From positions 1-38,273 of the forward strand of contig JAFSOQ010000026.1 in assembly GCA_017446845.1 (NCBI GenBank): 38,273 nucleotides of DNA, written 5' to 3'. The stretch comes from Selenomonadaceae bacterium. Lineage in GTDB: Bacteria > Bacillota > Negativicutes > Selenomonadales > Selenomonadaceae. Both the position numbers and the translations under genes were made by a program. Below, one piece after another: positions 33,849 to 38,273 of this stretch. Position 1 is the stretch's first letter; each line of letters starts with the position of its first letter. The notes under the pieces are model-generated. The model searched no databases, had not been told where the DNA came from, and was given only the letters and a program-made list of their open reading frames with translations.

Positions 33849-36722
33849 ATGGAAAATATAACTTTCAAAGGTCGGGAGATGTCGACGGAAGATTTTTTGA
33901 AAATATTTTTTACGGACGTTCCCGCCGCGAAAATCAAGATGAGTATCGACGATTTGAAAAAATTCGGCACGGAAGATATTTTCGGCGATAAAGATTTGGC
34001 GACGTTCCAAAAAATTGAGACAGCTGCCGATTTGAACGATTTTATTTTAAGTCCGACGACGCAAAATATCGGAGCCAAAGAACTTTTAAAAGAGTGTCTT
34101 GACGATAAAAAAATTTCCTTCAACAAACGCGCGCTTATAAGTTGCGGGAAAAAACACGTGCAAATAATTTTCGACAGCCTGTTTGATTTCGGCGAAGTTA
34201 AAAAAATTCAAACGCCGCCACCTCCACCTGTTCAACCTGCCGAACCTCCGCCGCCGCCGCCTACACCGCCCGAACCTGTCAAAGTAGAATTGTCGCAGGA
34301 AAGAATGCAACACATTTTGAACGGCTGCAGAGAATTTATTCGCCGAGATGATGTTGACGTCACGCAATTTGAATTGACGGAGAACATGCCCGTAACTTTG
34401 CTGAACGAATTTTACATGATGATTCCCGCGAACTTGCAAATTTATTACGGCGCGTCGGCTGTCGTCACTCAAGACCGTTCACATGAAGTGGCGGGCGTCG
34501 GAAGTCTTCGTTTGCACGAGGGCAAGACACATATCCTGCTTGAGGAAAAAAATATCGAATACAGTTTCTTCAGCGAGCAAAATTCTTTTTATATCGTGAT
34601 GTTTCCTCAAAAGGCGCAGGAATTTTTTGAGCGCGGCGAAGATTATCGCGACGAAGTTTATATCGTCGAATGCATTATCGATTTAAAACAGCCTGAGCTT
34701 GCGCAATCGACGCTTTGCATAGATTTCGGTACGAGCAACACGACCGTCGGCACCTACGGAATAAAGAATTCTTATTCAAATGATCCGGAGATTGTAGACT
34801 TTTTGGACGATACCGGCGACACTCCCGAACGTAAGCAAATGCTCCCGACAATCGTTTATATCGAATCGTTGAGCGGCAAGCGCGTTAAATATCTTTTCGG
34901 CTACGAGGCACTTAAGAAAGTTATCGACAAGGATTACAATCCGACCGCTTCTGTCTTCTACGAGATTAAACGTTGGGTAAACAATATTGACGACGTGGAA
35001 ACCGTCACCGACGAACAGGGACGCAAAGCCGAATTGAACCACAAAGAAATTATTCGCGCTTATATCGAACATGTTTTGAATTTGGCGGAACAACATTTTG
35101 AACGGCGATTTGCAAAGTTGCACTTCACCGCGCCCGTCAAACTCAAAGACAGTTTTATAGAAGAGATGCGCAAAATGTTCGGCGGGAAAAATCGCAGCGT
35201 CAACGACGCGAGCCACTCAATCGACGAAGGTATTGCGATTATTTACAATCACGTTTCCGAGCAAATTAAGAAACGCAACGCCGAAATTTCCTACGCGCCC
35301 GAAAAAGTTTTGATAATGGACTGCGGCGGCGGCACCACCGACCTTGCCAGCTGCGAATACAGCTTGGACACGACAGGCTACAGCAAAAATTTAAATATCG
35401 TCACGCGCTTTGAAAACGGCGATTCAAATTTCGGCGGCAATAACATTACCTTCCGAATTCTTCAGCTGTTGAAAATTAAATTGGCGCATAAACTTCAGGG
35501 CAAAGAATGTTCCGTTCAAAGTTTAATCGCGGACGAAAATAAAATCTTGCGCATAATCGACGGGAATCACGAAGACCCCGACTCCTCGAAAGACGACCGA
35601 GAACTTATCTACAGCGAATTTGATGCCGAATACGAGAAGGCTGAAAATTTTGTTCCGACCAAATTCGGCGCGGAAAAACTTCTGCAGAAAAAGAGTAAGC
35701 TCAAAAGAAATTTCTATTATCTGTGGCAAATGGCGGAGGCGTACAAAATTCAATTTTACCGCGCGAGCATGGATTTTGTTTCCGTGAACTTCAACGACCC
35801 CGACGACAGAAAAATCGGCATACCCGACGACAACAAATATTATCTATATGTCAAGGGAACGAGCGGCGGCGAATTGGAAAAACTTCCGAATCCGCTGAGC
35901 GGGATAGAGGTCACCAACAACGACATACACCGCTTGCTTTACGCCGATATTTATACCTTGCTCAAGACGGTGCTTTACAGTTACGACGCCAACGACAACG
36001 AGCAGGAACTTTTGAAGTATAATTATTACAAATTGTCGGGGCAATCGTGCAAGATAACGCTGTTCAACGAGTTGCTGAAAGAATTTATTCCGGGCAAGTA
36101 TTTGCGCTACGGCGATGAAAAAATTACTTCACCCGACAGTATCGAATTGAAGTTGGCATGTATCAAAGGAAGCATATATTACATACGCGATACGGAGTAC
36201 GGGGAGATAAAGCCCAAGATAAAGATGGAAAATCCGCGAGTGATTTACGACGTATGCAAAATTGATGTCGACGGCAAAAATAAAAAAATTATGCTTGAGC
36301 GCGGAACAATGCCAATGCGTCCGACGGTAGATAAAATTTCTTCGGAGGCGCGGCGCGTCAAATACGTTGTGGAAGACGGCAGCGGCAAGCGACAAAATAT
36401 CGTTGACTTCGTGATAGAAAAAAATGTAGGTCGCCCGATTACAACGACCGAATTAAAAATAAGTATCGGCAATATGACTTACGACAAGAACGGCGAAATT
36501 GGCGTGCACATTGTCCGCGAACTGACCGATATTGATTTGAGTAAGGAACGCGATAAAAAAGTTTACGCGCTGTTCGTGATACCTTCAAAGACGGGCTACG
36601 GATTTTATATTTACTGCCTGCGCGTGGAGAACGGAGCCAATCGCTATCATTTGACTTGCGAGCCGAAATATGTCAGCTTTGAAAATACTGCGCTGGAGAC
36701 ATTCTTTGACGGGAGCAGGTGA
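33849..36722 (+). CDS. Large Hsp70-fold ATPase with proline-rich linker and N-terminal extension
   Basis: The 957-residue protein starts at ATG 33849 behind aaaggagc. Residues 1-120 are helical; about 122-147 is a Pro-rich hinge (runs of PPPPP and PPPPPP). Residues 150-285 form an unassigned globular domain. An Hsp70-like ATPase begins near 288 with LCIDFGTSNTTVG, has LHFTAPVKL, and phosphate-2 MDCGGGTTDLAS at 490-501. No clear adenosine motif was recognised; the segment YYKLSGQSCKITLFNELL near 730 may be its equivalent. The C-terminal 200 residues are beta-rich. Together with the 1002-residue protein near the operon start it forms a large-Hsp70 class distinct from the three smaller ones. Confidence 0.75.
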   Translation: MENITFKGREMSTEDFLKIFFTDVPAAKIKMSIDDLKKFGTEDIFGDKDLATFQKIETAADLNDFILSPTTQNIGAKELLKECLDDKKISFNKRALISCGKKHVQIIFDSLFDFGEVKKIQTPPPPPVQPAEPPPPPPTPPEPVKVELSQERMQHILNGCREFIRRDDVDVTQFELTENMPVTLLNEFYMMIPANLQIYYGASAVVTQDRSHEVAGVGSLRLHEGKTHILLEEKNIEYSFFSEQNSFYIVMFPQKAQEFFERGEDYRDEVYIVECIIDLKQPELAQSTLCIDFGTSNTTVGTYGIKNSYSNDPEIVDFLDDTGDTPERKQMLPTIVYIESLSGKRVKYLFGYEALKKVIDKDYNPTASVFYEIKRWVNNIDDVETVTDEQGRKAELNHKEIIRAYIEHVLNLAEQHFERRFAKLHFTAPVKLKDSFIEEMRKMFGGKNRSVNDASHSIDEGIAIIYNHVSEQIKKRNAEISYAPEKVLIMDCGGGTTDLASCEYSLDTTGYSKNLNIVTRFENGDSNFGGNNITFRILQLLKIKLAHKLQGKECSVQSLIADENKILRIIDGNHEDPDSSKDDRELIYSEFDAEYEKAENFVPTKFGAEKLLQKKSKLKRNFYYLWQMAEAYKIQFYRASMDFVSVNFNDPDDRKIGIPDDNKYYLYVKGTSGGELEKLPNPLSGIEVTNNDIHRLLYADIYTLLKTVLYSYDANDNEQELLKYNYYKLSGQSCKITLFNELLKEFIPGKYLRYGDEKITSPDSIELKLACIKGSIYYIRDTEYGEIKPKIKMENPRVIYDVCKIDVDGKNKKIMLERGTMPMRPTVDKISSEARRVKYVVEDGSGKRQNIVDFVIEKNVGRPITTTELKISIGNMTYDKNGEIGVHIVRELTDIDLSKERDKKVYALFVIPSKTGYGFYIYCLRVENGANRYHLTCEPKYVSFENTALETFFDGSR

Positions 36723-36727
36723 ATTTT

Positions 36728-37540
36728 ATGTTCGTGCGCAAAGATTTAAAGTTTTATCACAAAGCGGTTTTGACGAGTGCGATGCTCGGAGAGCTTTACA
36801 ATTATCCGCGAGAAATAACACGGCTCGTGCTTGCTGAATACGGCGACGGAATCATTTGCGGTTTGGACTATTCGATTAAGGACGGCGATTTGATTCTATC
36901 GGCGGGGATTTTCAGATTGGACGGAGAAATTTATTTGCTCGGAGCAGATTTGAACATAAGCGAGCTTGCCGAAAAAAATTCTCTTGCCGCCGATGAAGAA
37001 TACTTCATGACGTTTGAAAAGAAATCGCGCGTCAAAGAACCATGCTTGACCGAAAATAATCTTGAATTGGTTTTTGCAAGGGAAAAGCCGTCTTGCACGC
37101 TCGGAAAGTTTAATTTCCTCGGACGAAAAGATTTTAATCTGCCGACGCTGACTGAAGGCAATAATCCGTTTGAAAAAATTTTTAAGCGGAGTTGTTTAAA
37201 TTTGATTGACGTTCCCTTTGCCGAGAAAAACGGCGCGACTTTCCACCCGCTGCTTTTCCGACTCGTTAAGGAATTTCTTTTGCGGAAAAAAAATAAGACG
37301 CCGTTCGATTACGCAATCTTGGTTCACTTGCAGAACAACGCGACTGTTTCCGCTCAAACTCTTGCCGAATACATCATTGCGGAAAATAAAACTTGCAGTA
37401 AAGATTCCCGCGAAGAATTTTTCCGAACTTTTACGGAATGTCTGCGCGAATCAAAATTCAACGTCACGATTTATAGTTCGGATAATCCGACTCGCGAATC
37501 AACTTCACGCGTAAGGAAACCTTTCGGCAAACTCATCTGA
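36728..37540 (+). CDS. Unrecognised protein, possible baseplate/adaptor, last gene of the operon
   Basis: The 270-residue protein starts at ATG 36728, 5 nt after a gcaggtga site; an in-frame GTG at 36719 overlapping the previous stop is the alternative. Its N-terminus (FVRKDLKFYHKAVLTSAMLGEL, GIICGLDYSIKDGDLILSAG, FRLDGEIYLL) recalls the pattern of phage baseplate or tail-fibre N-terminal domains, which read VSGL...vspG...dG.iy. The C-terminal half is helical and basic (RLVKEFLLRKKNK). Membrane segments are absent. It could be a TssK-like adaptor or fibre anchor, but this is weakly supported. A rho-independent terminator follows 16 nt downstream. Confidence 0.5.
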   Translation: MFVRKDLKFYHKAVLTSAMLGELYNYPREITRLVLAEYGDGIICGLDYSIKDGDLILSAGIFRLDGEIYLLGADLNISELAEKNSLAADEEYFMTFEKKSRVKEPCLTENNLELVFAREKPSCTLGKFNFLGRKDFNLPTLTEGNNPFEKIFKRSCLNLIDVPFAEKNGATFHPLLFRLVKEFLLRKKNKTPFDYAILVHLQNNATVSAQTLAEYIIAENKTCSKDSREEFFRTFTECLRESKFNVTIYSSDNPTRESTSRVRKPFGKLI

Positions 37541-37556
37541 ATATCTCTTAACAAAA

Positions 37557-37588
37557 AAACCGGTTTGTGTTTTTGCACAAGCCGGTTT
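37557..37588 (+). terminator. Rho-independent terminator of the injection-system operon
   Basis: AAACCGGTTTGTG (37557-37569) pairs with CACAAGCCGGTTT (37576-37588), with one G-T wobble and a 6-nt loop. An A-run precedes and a T-rich stretch (tatatttt) follows, so it may work in both directions. It marks the end of the 24-kb operon. Confidence 0.85.
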
Positions 37589-37677
37589 ATATTTTGAGTT
37601 ATTAGAAGTTGTTTTCACGGAGAGAAAGTTATGGGCTGACCGACGAAGGGCATTTTCATTTTTATTTGAAAAAGGCA

Positions 37678-37706
37678 TTGACGCAAGAAAAATTTCTTGA
37701 TAAAAT
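37678..37706 (+). promoter_or_regulatory. Strong sigma-70-type promoter with palindrome in the spacer
   Basis: TTGACG (37678-37683), 17 nt, TAAAAT (37701-37706). The spacer is almost entirely a perfect inverted repeat, CAAGAAA-aa-TTTCTTG (37684-37699), an operator-like arrangement. No convincing coding sequence follows within the window. Confidence 0.6.
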
Positions 37707-37711
37707 ACACC

Positions 37712-37945
37712 AAACTAAATATCGACAAGATTTATGAAGACGTGTTACGTCGGTGGACAGAGGTTGCCGGGTGTCCGTTTCCAGGCGGAAGTTACACCTA
37801 ATCATAATTAGAACGCAATGGCGTTGGCGCGATGAAGGCACCGGTTCAATCGTCGGAGCAAAGAATCACCAATCCGAATCGATACGCGGTCCGAAGAAGT
37901 TTCAAGTTGGAAAGTCGCAACATCAATCAGGTGGAGCGAAAAAGT
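37712..37945 (+). other. Gene-free, hairpin-rich stretch downstream of a promoter; possible untranslated RNA
   Basis: No start codon with a ribosome site and no family-like protein was found. The stretch has local perfect hairpins: GACGT-gtt-ACGTC (37739-37751), GGACA...TGTCC (37755-37776) and AACGC-aatg-GCGTT (37812-37825). It starts a few bases after a strong promoter, so a leader or small RNA is possible. It does not match any riboswitch or RNA consensus I can recall with confidence. Confidence 0.35.
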
Positions 37946-38039
37946 CCGCGAGCCGAATTGTTCTGAGTGTTGAGTTTCAGATTTCGGGTTCAAGTTCAGC
38001 TTTCAATGTCTTGTTCCCAAATACAATTCCGATTGGCGG
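37946..38039. repeat. 94-bp direct repeat, copy 1
   Basis: This 94-bp block (starting ccgcgagccgaattg and ending ccgattggcgg) recurs without visible mismatch 234 bp further right. On the minus strand a frame through it reads PPIGIVFGNKTLKAELEPEI followed by a stop, which could be a protein tail. On the plus strand another frame is also open. Which, if either, is coding cannot be decided here. Confidence 0.85.
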
Positions 38040-38179
38040 CTTTTGTTTAAGTTATCTGTTTTGCATCAGGTTAATTTCTTCGCGGTCGGCAGTTTTCCTG
38101 CTTGCCCGCAAAAATTTCTGACTCGGAAAAGTCTCTTGGGAAGTATGCAAAGTTAATCCGATTGACAACGCAAAAAAGC
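38040..38179. other. Spacer between the 94-bp direct repeats; nothing recognised
   Basis: This 140-bp segment contains no supported gene, RNA or promoter. In the minus-strand frame of the repeat, a stop codon lies only a few codons before the PPIG segment, so copy 1 is not the end of a longer intact gene in that frame. Confidence 0.5.
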
Positions 38180-38273
38180 CCGCGAGCCGAATTGTTCTGA
38201 GTGTTGAGTTTCAGATTTCGGGTTCAAGTTCAGCTTTCAATGTCTTGTTCCCAAATACAATTCCGATTGGCGG
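38180..38273. repeat. 94-bp direct repeat, copy 2 (continues to window edge)
   Basis: Identical to the block at 37946-38039 and cut by the right edge, so the true repeat may be longer. It is preceded by gcaaaaaagcc, whose minus-strand reading is a G/C-rich stretch followed by a T6 run. That would resemble the end of a transcript entering from the right. Confidence 0.85.

Noticed and set aside
13262-37540. Ordinary prophage tail module
   Set aside because: No capsid, terminase, portal, tape-measure, lysis or integrase genes, and the interleaved Hsp70 genes and effector/immunity pair do not fit a prophage.
37739-37830. Ribosomal-protein L10 leader, SRP RNA, T-box or tmRNA
   Set aside because: Only short fragments resemble these; required conserved cores and downstream genes are absent.
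37753-38121. 122-codon plus-strand frame over the right-edge repeats
   Set aside because: No ribosome site, no recognisable family, and it runs through a hairpin-rich stretch and one repeat copy.

Overview
The window holds two blocks of anaerobe-like DNA, probably from a Firmicutes-type bacterium. A diderm Negativicute is my best guess, based on the style of the iol proteins and a Hcp/VgrG-type apparatus; no rRNA or marker gene is present to prove it.

Block 1 (about 1-13,050) is a myo-inositol catabolism locus, mostly on the minus strand. A divergent centre at 10,137-10,333 carries two well-formed sigma-70-type promoters. One drives a DeoR-family regulator (iolR) on the plus strand. The other drives a minus-strand run: iron-dependent alcohol dehydrogenase, [4Fe-4S] aldo/keto reductase, iolJ aldolase, an IS200/IS605-like remnant, a transaldolase-family protein, iolC, iolB, iolD and a sugar-porter transporter (iolT) cut by the left edge. 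A second short minus-strand unit, iolI-iolG, lies right of iolR. iolA and iolE are not in view. Three intergenic gaps are filled with 7-8 bp tandem repeats that form inverted repeats.

Block 2 (13,150-37,590) is one 24-kb plus-strand operon of 17 tightly packed genes ending at a rho-independent terminator. It encodes what looks like a contractile injection system: a PAAR-like (DUF4280) protein fused to an AHH-type nuclease, its Imm11-like immunity protein, a putative sheath, a putative Hcp-like tube, a VgrG-like spike and two putative baseplate proteins. Interleaved are five divergent Hsp70-fold ATPases (one fused to a VWA domain, two with long N-terminal extensions), a GrpE-like nucleotide-exchange factor as the first gene, and several coiled-coil proteins. 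No ClpV-type AAA+ ATPase, TssJLM membrane complex or DnaJ is present. The dedicated Hsp70/GrpE set is the most unusual feature and may do the work that ClpV or assembly chaperones do elsewhere.

Block 3 (37,591-38,273) has no convincing gene. It contains a strong promoter with an embedded palindrome, a hairpin-rich downstream stretch, and a 94-bp sequence present twice 234 bp apart, the second copy running off the right edge.
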